Shown here: positions 7,758 through 18,672 of the stretch, piece after piece
Position numbering within the stretch: the first letter of the stretch is position 1
Layout: the number at the start of each line of letters is the position of its first letter
NCBI RefSeq assembly: GCF_009649845.1
Contig: NZ_WJIE01000008.1
Coordinates: 186,001-250,000 of the forward strand
Reading direction: 5' to 3'
Length of the DNA stretch: 64,000 bases
Source: Polyangium spumosum
GTDB lineage: Bacteria; Myxococcota_A; Polyangia; Polyangiales; Polyangiaceae
Translations under genes and position numbers: made by a program
The notes under the pieces: generated by a model
What the model was told of the DNA's origin: nothing
The model's input: the letters and a program-made list of their open reading frames with translations, nothing else
Database searches by the model: none

Positions 7758-9278
7758 ATGAATGACCTCATCGGCGGCCGATACCGGATCGAACGCAGGC
7801 TCGGCGCAGGCGGAATGGGTGCCGTCTACGAGGCCACCGATACGCAGGGCGGCGCGCGGGTCGCGGTGAAGGTCGTGACCGCGGAGGTCGCGAAGAACGA
7901 GGTGCTGCTCGGGCGCTTCGAACGCGAGGTGCGCGCGGCGCGTGGGCTCGACACGCCACACGTGGTGCGCGCGATCGACGCGGGGCGCGACGGCTACTCG
8001 GGCCTGCCGTTCCTCGTGATGGAGGTGCTCGAGGGCGAGGACGTGCGGGCGCTCCTGAAGCGCCTCGGCCCGGTGCGCCCGGATCTCGCGGTGCGGATCG
8101 TGGCGCAGGCGTGCCGCGGGCTCGAGGTCGCGCACGCGCAGCGCATCGTGCACCGCGACGTGAAGCCGGCGAACCTGTTCCTCGCGAGGAGCCAGGTGCC
8201 CGGCGAGCGCGTGGTCAAGATCCTCGACTTCGGCATCGCGAAGCTCGCGCCGGATCCGGAGAGCATGGCCGAGGCGGGTGAGCTGACGAGCCTGACGCAG
8301 ACCGGCAGCATGCTCGGCTCGCCGCTCTACATGGCGCCGGAGCAGGCGCGCGGGCACAAGCACATCGACGGGCGCGCCGATCTCTGGTCGCTCGGCGTGG
8401 TGCTCTACCAGGCCCTCACGGGCGTGACGCCGCACCAGGACAGCGGCGCGCTCGGGGACCTGATCATCGCGATATGCACCGAGCCCGCCGAGCGCGTGGA
8501 CAAACTCGCGCCGTGGGTCCCGCCCGAGGTGGCGGCGGTGGTGCACCGCGCGCTCGACCTCGATCCGACGGCGCGTTTCCAGAGCGCCTCGGAGATGCTC
8601 GCGGCGCTCGTCCCGCTCCTGCCCGCCGGCGAGGCGAACGCCGCGATCCACGAGGGGATGCTGATCCCGCTGCCGGGGCCGGAGCGCGCGCGGCTCTCAG
8701 TCCCGCCGCGCCCGCCGAGCGGAGCACCGACGCTCTCGGAACCGCCGCCTGCCCATCCGCGAGCTCCGGCCGCGGAGGCGGGTTCGCACACGCTCGCGGA
8801 TCCCCCGACGACGCGCTGGTCGAGCGCAGGGCTCGGGATCTCGGCCGAGACGCCCGCGGCCATGCAGATCGGCGGGCCCGCGTCCGTGCCCGTCGCCATC
8901 ACGCAGGCGACGCCGCCGAAGCGCCGCGCGGGCGCGCTGGCCGTCGTGGCCATGGCGGCGCTCGCCCTCGTCGTGGGAGGCAGCGTCGCCTTCGTGGGCC
9001 TGCGGGCGCCGGCGGCGGGGTCCGGGCAGGCCGCGGCAGGACAAACCAATCCAGGACAAACGCCGACCGGGATCACGAACACGACGTCGCCCGTCGAACC
9101 GACGGCCGCGGAGCCCGCGGCGACGGCGCCGGTCGAGGCGACAGCCGCGCCCAGCGCGGCGCCCGTGGCCCCGAGCGGCAGCGCATCCGGGCGCCTCGCG
9201 CCCTGGCCCAAGGCGACTTCGCGCGGAACCGCCGCGCCGAAGCCCACGGGCAAGAGCGACATTTACCTGGGTCGGTGA
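7758..9278 (+). CDS. Hanks-type Ser/Thr protein kinase with one transmembrane anchor
   Basis: 506 residues. The N-terminal kinase domain, about 8-285, has the Gly loop GAGGMG, Lys38 in VAVK, Glu56, HRD with Asp134, DFG at 157-159 and MAPEQ near 192-196. It therefore looks active. A Pro-rich linker leads to a hydrophobic segment at about 391-414, and about 90 low-complexity Ala/Thr/Pro residues lie beyond it, presumably outside the inner membrane. The ATG at 7758 starts just before the kinase fold. Only 3 bp separate its stop from the TonB-receptor gene, so the two are surely cotranscribed and probably functionally linked. Confidence 0.92.
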   Translation: MNDLIGGRYRIERRLGAGGMGAVYEATDTQGGARVAVKVVTAEVAKNEVLLGRFEREVRAARGLDTPHVVRAIDAGRDGYSGLPFLVMEVLEGEDVRALLKRLGPVRPDLAVRIVAQACRGLEVAHAQRIVHRDVKPANLFLARSQVPGERVVKILDFGIAKLAPDPESMAEAGELTSLTQTGSMLGSPLYMAPEQARGHKHIDGRADLWSLGVVLYQALTGVTPHQDSGALGDLIIAICTEPAERVDKLAPWVPPEVAAVVHRALDLDPTARFQSASEMLAALVPLLPAGEANAAIHEGMLIPLPGPERARLSVPPRPPSGAPTLSEPPPAHPRAPAAEAGSHTLADPPTTRWSSAGLGISAETPAAMQIGGPASVPVAITQATPPKRRAGALAVVAMAALALVVGGSVAFVGLRAPAAGSGQAAAGQTNPGQTPTGITNTTSPVEPTAAEPAATAPVEATAAPSAAPVAPSGSASGRLAPWPKATSRGTAAPKPTGKSDIYLGR

Positions 9279-9281
9279 CGC

Positions 9282-12167
9282 GTGTCCCTCGCACGTTGCT
9301 TTCGCGCCGCCCTCGGACCCGTCCTCGCCGCCTTGCTCGTGCTCTCGGGCGCGGGCCGCGCCTCGGCCGATGGGCTCGCGGACGAGGCCGAGCTCCATTT
9401 CCAGCTCGGCGCCGCCGATTACCAGAGGGGCGAGTACACGAGCGCGCTCGAGCATTTCCTGCTGTCGAACCGCCTCGTCCCGAACCGGCGCGTCGTCTTC
9501 AACATCGCGCGCTCGTTCGAGCAATTGAACAAATGGCCCGACGCGCACCGCTACTACGTCGACGCCCTCGCCGGGGAGACGGATCCCAACGCGATCGAGG
9601 CCTCGAAGGCGGCCATCACTCGCCTCGCGCCGTACGTGGCGATCCTCGACGTCGTGACGGATCCGCCGGGCGCGACCATTTACATCGACCGCAAGGATCT
9701 CGGCTCGCGCGGCCACGCGCCGCGCCCGCTCGCCGTGGCCGAGGGCAAATACCGCGTGATCGCCGAGCTCGCCGGGTACGAGCCCGCCACGAGCGAGGAG
9801 CTCGTGGCGAAGCGGGGGAGCGCGACGCGTGTCTCGCTTTCGCTCGCGCGGATCGTCGGCAAGGTGAAGGTCACGGTGACGGGAGCGCCGCGGGCGGCGG
9901 TGCGGGTCGACGCGGAGACGGGACCGCCCGCGTGTTTCGCGCCGTGCGAGCTCGCGCTGCCCCCGGGCAAACACGATCTGTACGCGACGGCCGAGGGCGC
10001 GACCGCGCCGGCGCGGCCGGTGAACGTCGTGGCCCGCGAGACGACCGCGGTGAGCCTGACGGTGCGGCCGCCGGTGGGCACGGTCGTCGTGGGGACGACG
10101 GAGCCGGGCGCGCTCGTGACCGTCGACGGGCGCGCGGCCGGTTTTTCACCCGCGGTCCTCCGCGAGGTGCCCGCGGGGCCACGCAAGGTGCGCGTGAGCA
10201 TGCCCGGACACGCGCCCGTGGAGCGCGAGGTCGTGGTGCGGCAGGGCGAGCAGGTGGATCTCGGCACGCTCGACCTCGTCCCGCTGCGCGAGGTGACGGC
10301 GGCGTCGCGCTTCGCCGAGCGGATCGAGGACGCGCCGAGCTCGGTGACCGTGATCGACAGGCGCGAGCTCGCGGCGTTCGGATACCCGACGATCGCGGAG
10401 GCGCTGCGAGGCGTGCGGGGGATCGCGATCTCGAACGACCGGGCGTATGCGTCGGCCTCGATCCGGGCGATTGGCCAGCCAAACGATTATGGCAGCCGCG
10501 TGCTCGTGCTCTCGGACGGGCAGGCGCTCAACGACAACCTCCTGAACAGCTCGTACATCGGCTCCGACGCGCGGGGCGATCTGCACGATATCGATCGGAT
10601 CGAGATCGTGCGTGGCCCGGGCTCGCTCCTGTATGGCGCGGGCGCATTCTCGGGCATCGTGAACCTCGTGACGCGCTCGCGGGAGGAGCCGACGGGCGTG
10701 CACGTGGGGGTCGGGAGCTACGACGGCGGGGTCTTGCGCGGTCGCGGCGGGTTTCACCTGCGGAAGGGGCAGGACAAGGGGATCTGGGCGAGCGGGTGGG
10801 GGGCCCATTCGGACGGGTTCGAGCTGGAGGTGCCGGTCACGGGCGCGCCCCAGCCGTTCCGAGCGCGCGGGGTCGAGGCCTTTCGAGCGGGCGGCACGGC
10901 CGGTCGCGCCTACTGGGGCCCGGCCACGTTGCAATGGTTCGTGCACCACCGGACGCAGGCGAGCCCGGTGGGCGGTTATGCCACCGAGCTAGGTAACCCG
11001 CGGACCTCGTTCGGCGATACGCGCATGATGGTGGAGGCGCGCTTCGAGCCGCGCCTCACGCAATCCTTGCAATTGCTCGTGCGGGCGCACGCGAACCGCT
11101 ACACGTACGACGGGCTTTATGCCTTCGAGGGGGAGGTCGACAACATCGAGACCTTCGCCGGGACGTGGATGGGCGGCGAGGCGCGGCTCGTGTATTCGCC
11201 GAGCCCGCGGCTCCGGGTCACGGTGGGCGGCGAGGGGCAATGGCACCCGGAGGCGACGCTGCTCGGGCGCGAGGACGTGAATCGCGCGACCACGGAGCAA
11301 TACCTCGAAGAGCGGCGCCCGTACAGGTTTGGCGCGGCGTACGCGCTCGCGGAGGGCGCGCCGCTCTCGTGGCTCCGGCTCTCGGGCGGCCTGCGCATCG
11401 ACGTCTACAGCACGTTCGGCGCGGTCTTCGTGCCGCGTATGGCCATCATCACCCGGCCCGCGAAGGGCGGGACGTTGAAGCTCATGGGCGGCCGCGCGTT
11501 CCGGGCCCCGAGTATCTACGAGCAGCTCTACAACGACAATGGCCAGTCCCACCTGAAGCCCAGGCAAGACCTCGACGCCGAGAAGATCTGGTCGGGCGAG
11601 CTCGAATACACGCAGCGGTTCTTCGAGGATTGGGCGGCGCTCGCGGCCGTGCACGGCAGCCATATCGACGGGCTGATTTTCACGCGGCCCATCGACGGGG
11701 GACCGACGGTGGAATACGCGAACAGCAGCACGGGGATGCTCGTGCTCGGCGCGGACGCCGAGATCCGGCGGGAATGGCGCAAGGGGTGGATGCTCGCGGC
11801 GACGTACGGGTATCAGCGCGCGACGTACCTCGATCCCGCGCTCTCGGATCCGCGGGTGCCGAACGTGCCCGAGCACCTGGCGGGCTTTCGCGGGGTGGTG
11901 CCGATCGTGCCCTCGATCGCGTCGCTCGGGCTCCGCGCGACGCTGGAAGCCCCGCGCCTCGTCGCTGGCGGCGGCGCGACGCCGACCCAGGTCGTCGCGG
12001 ATATCACGGTGTCGGGCGAGGTGAAATCGTACGGCCTGCGGTACGTCATCGGGGTCTACAACCTCGCCGATCGCCGCGTGCTCGTGCCCGTGACGGACAC
12101 GTTCCGGAGCCGGACGATGCCGCAGAATGGTCGGACGTTCCTCGTCGACCTGATGGGGACGTATTAG
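9282..12167 (+). CDS. TonB-dependent receptor with N-terminal TPR and three PEGA domains
   Basis: 961 residues. A signal peptide (cleavage after about Ala29, GRASA) precedes a TPR-like helical part at 35-110. Three PEGA-type beta domains follow at about 121-188, 192-262 and 265-333. The receptor plug comes next, at about 338-470, with SVTVIDRRELAAFGYPT and IEIVRGPGSLLYGAGAFSG. The remainder reads as a beta-barrel and ends in an aromatic residue (LMGTY), as outer-membrane proteins do. No TonB box is obvious. The GTG at 9282 is chosen because the signal peptide starts there. Placing periplasmic PEGA/TPR modules on a TonB receptor, 3 bp after a Ser/Thr kinase, is unusual. The substrate is unknown. 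Confidence 0.88.
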   Translation: MSLARCFRAALGPVLAALLVLSGAGRASADGLADEAELHFQLGAADYQRGEYTSALEHFLLSNRLVPNRRVVFNIARSFEQLNKWPDAHRYYVDALAGETDPNAIEASKAAITRLAPYVAILDVVTDPPGATIYIDRKDLGSRGHAPRPLAVAEGKYRVIAELAGYEPATSEELVAKRGSATRVSLSLARIVGKVKVTVTGAPRAAVRVDAETGPPACFAPCELALPPGKHDLYATAEGATAPARPVNVVARETTAVSLTVRPPVGTVVVGTTEPGALVTVDGRAAGFSPAVLREVPAGPRKVRVSMPGHAPVEREVVVRQGEQVDLGTLDLVPLREVTAASRFAERIEDAPSSVTVIDRRELAAFGYPTIAEALRGVRGIAISNDRAYASASIRAIGQPNDYGSRVLVLSDGQALNDNLLNSSYIGSDARGDLHDIDRIEIVRGPGSLLYGAGAFSGIVNLVTRSREEPTGVHVGVGSYDGGVLRGRGGFHLRKGQDKGIWASGWGAHSDGFELEVPVTGAPQPFRARGVEAFRAGGTAGRAYWGPATLQWFVHHRTQASPVGGYATELGNPRTSFGDTRMMVEARFEPRLTQSLQLLVRAHANRYTYDGLYAFEGEVDNIETFAGTWMGGEARLVYSPSPRLRVTVGGEGQWHPEATLLGREDVNRATTEQYLEERRPYRFGAAYALAEGAPLSWLRLSGGLRIDVYSTFGAVFVPRMAIITRPAKGGTLKLMGGRAFRAPSIYEQLYNDNGQSHLKPRQDLDAEKIWSGELEYTQRFFEDWAALAAVHGSHIDGLIFTRPIDGGPTVEYANSSTGMLVLGADAEIRREWRKGWMLAATYGYQRATYLDPALSDPRVPNVPEHLAGFRGVVPIVPSIASLGLRATLEAPRLVAGGGATPTQVVADITVSGEVKSYGLRYVIGVYNLADRRVLVPVTDTFRSRTMPQNGRTFLVDLMGTY

Positions 12168-12176
12168 CCTCCGATA

Positions 12177-13163
12177 TCAGGTTCGCGCGTCGAGCAGGAC
12201 CTTGCCGAACGACACGTTCGACGCGACGTACCGATGCGCCTCCGCCGCCTCCGCGAGCGGAAACACGCGATCGACCACGGGCTTGACGATCCCCCGCGCG
12301 AGCCACGGCCCCACCGTACGCTCGAGCAGCCGCGCCGCCTCGATCTTCTCCTCGATCGGCCGCGAGCGCAGCACCGTGCCGATGACCTCCAGCCGTTTTC
12401 GCAAGAGCACGCCGAGCGGGACCTCCGCGCTCGCACCCGCCGTCAGCCCCACGACCACGACGCGGGCCCGCGGCGCGGCCGCGGCGATCGTCTCCGGCAG
12501 GTACGCGCCGCCCACGAGGTCGAGCACGACGTCCACGCCAACCCCGCCGGTGCGCGCGAGGACCTCGGCGGCGAAGACGTGGCCCGAGGGAACGATGCCC
12601 TCGTCGAGGCCGAGCTCGCGGCACCGGTCGAGTTTGTCCGCGGTGCGGCTCGTGCCGATCACGAAGCAGCCGAGCGCGCGGGCGATCTGCACGCCCGCCG
12701 TGCCCACGCCGCTGCCCGCCGCATGCACGAGGACACGCTCGCCCGGGACGAGGCGGCCCCGGACGGCGAGGGCGTCGAGCGCGGTGACGAAGGCCTCGGG
12801 CACGGCCGCGGCGGCCTCGTCGGTGAGGTCCGCGGGCGCGAGGACGACCTCACGCTCGTGCGCGACGATCCGCTCGGCATACGCGCCGCCCGCGACGATG
12901 CCGTAGACACGCTCGCCGCCCGAGAAGCGGGTGACGCCGGGGCCCACGGCGTCAACCGTGCCGACGTACTCGAGGCCGGGGATGTCGGCCGGTACGCCGG
13001 GCGGGGCGGGGTAGTGGCCGGCGCGCTGGAGGAGGTCGGCGCGGTTGACGCCGGCGAGCTGGACGCGGACGCGGACGTGGCCGAAGGCCGGCTCGGGATC
13101 GGGCAGGTCGCGGAGCTCGAGGACCTCGGGTCCGCCGGGAGAACGGATGACGACGGCGCGCAT
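12177..13163 (-). CDS. NAD(P)H:quinone oxidoreductase, zeta-crystallin/PIG3 type
   Basis: The 328-residue product is a zinc-free medium-chain dehydrogenase/reductase. It has the GroES-like start MRAVVIRSPGGPEVLEL, the quinone-reductase segment GVNRADLLQRAGHYP, and the nucleotide-binding loop HAAGSGVGTAGVQIARALG. The zinc-ligand cysteines of alcohol dehydrogenases are missing. LQRAGHYPAPPG is typical of the PIG3-like branch, which reduces quinones with NADPH. Its stop lies 10 bp from the convergent receptor gene. The solute-binding protein gene upstream ends 49 bp away on the same strand. Confidence 0.9.
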   Translation of the reverse strand: MRAVVIRSPGGPEVLELRDLPDPEPAFGHVRVRVQLAGVNRADLLQRAGHYPAPPGVPADIPGLEYVGTVDAVGPGVTRFSGGERVYGIVAGGAYAERIVAHEREVVLAPADLTDEAAAAVPEAFVTALDALAVRGRLVPGERVLVHAAGSGVGTAGVQIARALGCFVIGTSRTADKLDRCRELGLDEGIVPSGHVFAAEVLARTGGVGVDVVLDLVGGAYLPETIAAAAPRARVVVVGLTAGASAEVPLGVLLRKRLEVIGTVLRSRPIEEKIEAARLLERTVGPWLARGIVKPVVDRVFPLAEAAEAHRYVASNVSFGKVLLDART

Positions 13164-13212
13164 GGGCCGCGTGTAAGCGGCGCGCGGCGCGGACGCAAGC
13201 CGCGCGGCGGGA

Positions 13213-14784
13213 TCAGGGGGGATTGATGACGGTGCTCGTCACGAAGGTGTCGTTCTGCACGGCCCAGATCTCGATGCGGCCCGGGGCCTCGCCGGTCGCG
13301 GGGTCGAAGGTGAGCGGGCCGGACGTGCCCTCGATGTTGATGGAACCGCCCCCGGCGAGCGCGTTTTTCCCCTTGGGCCACTCGGTGGCGGTGATCTTGA
13401 CGAGGTCACCCGTGGACAGGCGCCCCATGCCCTCGGCCACCTGCCGGCCGTCGTAGTTCGTCCCGTCGCGTGAGGCCCAGATGACGCCGAACGCGCCGAC
13501 GTACGTGGCGTCGTACGCCTGCGCGGTGAACGAGAAATCGGCCGCGTCCGTCTGGAACTGCGAGTCCATGTTGGCGCGGAAGAGCTCGTACGTCTCGCCC
13601 GTGGGGCTCGCGGGCGCCGTGCCCTTCGCGCCCGCGATCATCTGCTTCACCTCGGCGGGCAGGTTCGGGTTGAGCAGGCTCGACGCGTCCTTCGCCCCGT
13701 CCGTGAAGAAGAAGCTACGCGCCGCGACCGGCTTGCCCACCATCGCCTTGAGGATCTCGATCGTCGGGTCGGCGCGGACCGTGATCACGAGGACGCCGGC
13801 GGGGTTGTACATGTCGATGTCGGAGGCGAGCTTGGCGAGCGCGCCGGGGTCGGTGAGCTTCGACTCGTCGATGGGGAAGAGCTCGGAGCGCCCGAGCCCG
13901 TACACCTGACGGAACACGGTCGCGAGGCCCTGGCCGTAAGCGTCGCTCACGTACGCCACGGCGATGTTCCCGCCCGCCACGACGGGGTCCACGTCGATCA
14001 CGTCGTTCGCCATCACGGCGCCCTGGCCCGTGTCGCTCGGGCAGGTGCGCCAGAAGAGCCCCGGCTCGCCCATCGCGAGGCGATCGTCGGTGTCGGTGAG
14101 CGCCGGGCTCGTCGACGAGGGCGAGATGATCACGGTGGGGTAGTTTTTCTCCTTGACGCGCGCGACGAGCCGGAGCGAGTCCGCGGAGGAGAGGGGGCCG
14201 ACGATGTACGGGACGCCGAGCGTGCCCGCGAGGTAGTCGAGCGCGGCGTGGTTCAGCGCGTCACGCGCGGGGCCGGTCGCCGCGTTTTTTTCGCCGCCGT
14301 TGTCGCAGACGACCACGGCCATCCGCTGCCCGCGGTTGAGTTTGTCGCTGCCGTTGATCTCGCGCACGGCGACGCGGACCGACTGCGTGAGGATCTCGTC
14401 CTTCGTCTCGGCGAGCGAGAAGATGCTGCCGATGACGAGCGGAGCGTCGGGGCCGGCGAGGGGCAGCTCCGCGAGCTCCGCCGGTTCGAAGATCGTGCTG
14501 CATTGCGGGTGCTTCGGGAACGTGGAGACGCAGACCCCGTCGACGCAGGCGCCCCCGCCGCCGATCTTGCGGCAATCGTGGCCCGTGGAGCACGCGGGAG
14601 GATCGGTGCAGTACCCCTCGACGCACATGCTGTTCGGGCCAATCGTGACGACACACTCGTCGTTGCTCTTGCAGTCGTCACGCTCGACGTTGCCGAACGA
14701 GCACGCGCCCGAGCCGACGAGGGTCCCGCCGGCCACGAGCAAACCAAGGAGGATTCCGGTTCCCCGGAGGAGTCGCGCAAGCAT
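13213..14784 (-). CDS. Solute-binding lipoprotein (Peripla_BP_6 type) with a Cys-rich N-terminal module
   Basis: 523 residues. The leader ends in a lipobox-like VGSGAC with Cys28. Residues about 28-105 hold roughly ten cysteines in a spacing like small EGF or disulfide-rich repeats (CKSNDECVV, CVEGYC, CVDGVC). From about 115 the protein follows the leucine-binding-protein fold of branched-chain amino-acid ABC transporters, including a DAPLVIGSIFSL start, PYIVGPLSSADSL and the VAYVSDAYGQGL segment. No permease or ABC ATPase gene is nearby, so it may act as a receptor or a stand-alone binder. The ligand is not predictable. Confidence 0.88.
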   Translation of the reverse strand: MLARLLRGTGILLGLLVAGGTLVGSGACSFGNVERDDCKSNDECVVTIGPNSMCVEGYCTDPPACSTGHDCRKIGGGGACVDGVCVSTFPKHPQCSTIFEPAELAELPLAGPDAPLVIGSIFSLAETKDEILTQSVRVAVREINGSDKLNRGQRMAVVVCDNGGEKNAATGPARDALNHAALDYLAGTLGVPYIVGPLSSADSLRLVARVKEKNYPTVIISPSSTSPALTDTDDRLAMGEPGLFWRTCPSDTGQGAVMANDVIDVDPVVAGGNIAVAYVSDAYGQGLATVFRQVYGLGRSELFPIDESKLTDPGALAKLASDIDMYNPAGVLVITVRADPTIEILKAMVGKPVAARSFFFTDGAKDASSLLNPNLPAEVKQMIAGAKGTAPASPTGETYELFRANMDSQFQTDAADFSFTAQAYDATYVGAFGVIWASRDGTNYDGRQVAEGMGRLSTGDLVKITATEWPKGKNALAGGGSINIEGTSGPLTFDPATGEAPGRIEIWAVQNDTFVTSTVINPP

Positions 14785-14829
14785 GGGAGGGCCGGATCGT
14801 ACCCCAGAAGCCGGCCGAGCGGGGCGGTC

Positions 14830-15927
14830 CTAATGCAGGACGGCGTCCTCGCCCTCGTGCATCTCGATGGCGGCGGCGCCCGGCAGGCGGCGCAGGGCGA
14901 TGATCTCGCCGGGGGCGCAGCCGAGGGCCACGTCGGGGGAGCTCGACGTGAGGATCCACTGCACACGCGGCAAGGCGCGGCGCAGGCGCGGGACGAGGGT
15001 GCGCAGGCGATGGGCGGGCTGCTCGATCTCGACGTCGTCGATGAGCACGACGCCCTCGGCCTCGCGGGGGTCGCGGTCGGGGAACGCGGCGGCCAGCGAC
15101 CGGACGGCGTGCGCGCCGAAGGCGACGAGGTGGCGCAAGCTCCGGGGCAGGTCGTCGAACTCGACGAGGCGATCGTCCACGTCGCGGAAGACAGGCTCGA
15201 GCCGCACGGGATCCACGCCGACGAAGGTCACGCCGTCCTCATCGAGGAGCGCGCCGAGTACGCCGACGAGGGCCGTCTCCAGCCGGCAAGCCGACGCCGG
15301 CGCGTCGTCCGACCTGCGGGAGAGGGCGGCCGTGATGCAAGCGAAGGAGAGGACCTGCTTGGTCTCGCGGGCGATGTCGGTGCGGCTCGCGTCGTCGAAG
15401 CTCGCGGAGGCGCGGACGTCGTACCGGAGCAAAGTGCGCTCGGGCGTCGTGAGCAGGACGGGCGTGCGCGAGAACCAGCGGGCGCCCGAGAGGGAGACCA
15501 GGACGAACCCACGCTCGCCGGCGCGGCGATCGAAGAGGGCCTGCTCGCGGCGGCGGAGAAGGGCCTCGTCGTCACGCTCGTCGAGGCGCGCGTTGGGGCT
15601 CGCGACGCAGAGCGGGTGCGGGCGGGCAGGGTCGTCGTCGCCGAGCAGCCACTCGGCCACGACGAAAGGAGGCGCCTCGAGGCGCGGGTCGGGGCGGAGG
15701 GCGCCGGAGAGCGACGCCGGCGCGCCGGGGGCCCGCGCGCTCACGAGCTGCGCGACGGCGTGGCCCGGGCGGGTCGTCGCGATGGCGGAGAGCACCGCCG
15801 TCTTGCCCACGCCCTCGCCGCCGAAGATCACGCAGAGGCGCCGGGGCGAGCCGTCCGCTTCGCAGAGGGGCAGCGTGATGTCGCCGAAGGGGCCGAGGCC
15901 GACGAGGCGGATACGAGCAAGCAGCAC
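14830..15927 (-). CDS. AAA/ABC-type P-loop ATPase of unknown role
   Basis: The 365-residue cytoplasmic protein opens like RecF/AAA_21 ATPases with RIRLVGLGPFGDITLPL. It has a Walker A motif at 36-43 (GGEGVGKT) and a late Walker B, GVVLIDDVEIEQPAHRL. It then shows WILTSSSPDVALG, the switch region of this family. No TOPRIM, HNH or other nuclease domain is seen, so it is not a complete OLD-type defence protein. It sits 45 bp downstream on the minus strand from the next gene boundary toward 14784 and 110 bp from the PEGA gene. The function is unknown. Confidence 0.82.
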   Translation of the reverse strand: MLLARIRLVGLGPFGDITLPLCEADGSPRRLCVIFGGEGVGKTAVLSAIATTRPGHAVAQLVSARAPGAPASLSGALRPDPRLEAPPFVVAEWLLGDDDPARPHPLCVASPNARLDERDDEALLRRREQALFDRRAGERGFVLVSLSGARWFSRTPVLLTTPERTLLRYDVRASASFDDASRTDIARETKQVLSFACITAALSRRSDDAPASACRLETALVGVLGALLDEDGVTFVGVDPVRLEPVFRDVDDRLVEFDDLPRSLRHLVAFGAHAVRSLAAAFPDRDPREAEGVVLIDDVEIEQPAHRLRTLVPRLRRALPRVQWILTSSSPDVALGCAPGEIIALRRLPGAAAIEMHEGEDAVLH

Positions 15928-16037
15928 GGTGGCGTCGGTTCTACCACAACGACGCGGCCGAGGCGCGGCGCGCGCGGCCTTTCATGCAGGACGCATCCAC
16001 GCGTGCGCGACGGATGAAGGCTTGCTCGCCGCGCGGA

Positions 16038-17081
16038 TCAGAAATGGCCAAACGCCGAAGCGCCGACGCCGGAGGGGCCGATCCACGGGACGAACCCGGC
16101 CTTCGGCGCGGCCTCGCCCTTCTTCGGCGCCGTCACGATCCCGTAGATGGCCGCGCCGATCCCCGCGGCGCCGACGACGCTGCCGGCCACGGTGAGCCCG
16201 AGCGTGCGGTTCCACCTCGCCTGCAGGGCTTGCGCTTCTTGTTGCGTGTAGCTCTCGTTGCAGGCGTTGTTCGGGCAGTCGCGGCTCACGGTCTCCTGCG
16301 CGTCGGCGAAGCTGAGCCCGAAGCCCACGGCCACGCCGGCCCCGACGAGCCCGACGCCGCCCGCGATCCAGGCCCACACCGGGATCTGCCGGCCGCCGCC
16401 TTCGGTGCCTGCCGTCGAGGAGAGATCGTCCGGCTCGCCGAACGGATCCACGACGTCCGCGCCGTCCCCCGTCGCCGGGCGCAACGTGACGTCGACGGCG
16501 CGGGTTTGTCCTGCCGTGACGCTCACCTTTTGTTGCGCCTGACCGAAGCCCGGGGTCGAGACCATGACCGTGTGTTCGCCCGGGTTGACCTTGTAGGGCA
16601 ACGAGATGGCCGCTTGTGGGATGGTCTCGGCGTCGACCTTGACGGTGATCTTGGCGCCCTCGGGCGGGCCGCTCACGTTGATCACGAGCGAGGGGATCTT
16701 CGGCTCGAGGGCCTTCGCGAGGGCCTCGGCCTCGGTCATGGCCGTGGCGAAGGCGTCGTTGCCGGCGGCGTTGTCGAAGCGCGTCACCTCGAGGGCGATC
16801 TCGCGCGCCTCGACGAGGCGGCCCATGGCCTCGTGCACCCGCGCGAGATCGAGCCCCGTCGAGGGCACGCCCATGATCGCGTGCGCGCCCTGGCAATCCT
16901 TGAGCGCCTCCGGGAGCTTGTTCGCGGCGAGCTTGGCCCGACAGTCGACGAGCAGCTGCCGCGCCGTCTGCTTGGCGGCGGCCGAGGGTTGTTTTCCCTG
17001 GGCGTTCGCCGCCCCGGAGAGGGAGAGGCCGAGCGCGACGATCGTCGCTGCGGCACCGAGTCGAGAGGGCGTTTGGCGCAT
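16038..17081 (-). CDS. TPR-PEGA domain membrane protein
   Basis: 347 residues. A signal peptide (cleavage near Ala27, GAANA) is followed by a TPR-like helical part at 35-125 and a PEGA domain at about 131-200, with the GEHTVMVSTPGFG turn. Two hydrophobic segments lie near 234-256 and 296-318 and flank a small loop with two cysteines. The bulk should sit in the periplasm, anchored in the inner membrane. The start lies 11 bp after the stop of a Ser/Thr kinase gene, so the pair forms an operon. This kinase-PEGA arrangement is common in myxobacteria. The ligand and role are unknown. Confidence 0.85.
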   Translation of the reverse strand: MRQTPSRLGAAATIVALGLSLSGAANAQGKQPSAAAKQTARQLLVDCRAKLAANKLPEALKDCQGAHAIMGVPSTGLDLARVHEAMGRLVEAREIALEVTRFDNAAGNDAFATAMTEAEALAKALEPKIPSLVINVSGPPEGAKITVKVDAETIPQAAISLPYKVNPGEHTVMVSTPGFGQAQQKVSVTAGQTRAVDVTLRPATGDGADVVDPFGEPDDLSSTAGTEGGGRQIPVWAWIAGGVGLVGAGVAVGFGLSFADAQETVSRDCPNNACNESYTQQEAQALQARWNRTLGLTVAGSVVGAAGIGAAIYGIVTAPKKGEAAPKAGFVPWIGPSGVGASAFGHF

Positions 17082-17092
17082 GGAACCGTTGC

Positions 17093-18544
<1,452 letters not shown>

Positions 18545-18672
18545 CCACCCGAGCCTTTCCGCGCGGCCGCCCCGGCCCCGGGAGGCGAGGGCGGCTCGGT
18601 CGGAACGTACACGATTTCGGGATGGGATCGTAGCTTCCTGCCAGAACCCGACGGCGCGGAGAGGCTGCTGCG

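Noticed and set aside
14830-15927. OLD-type defence nuclease
   Set aside because: Walker A and B are present, but no TOPRIM or other nuclease domain, and no partner gene was seen.
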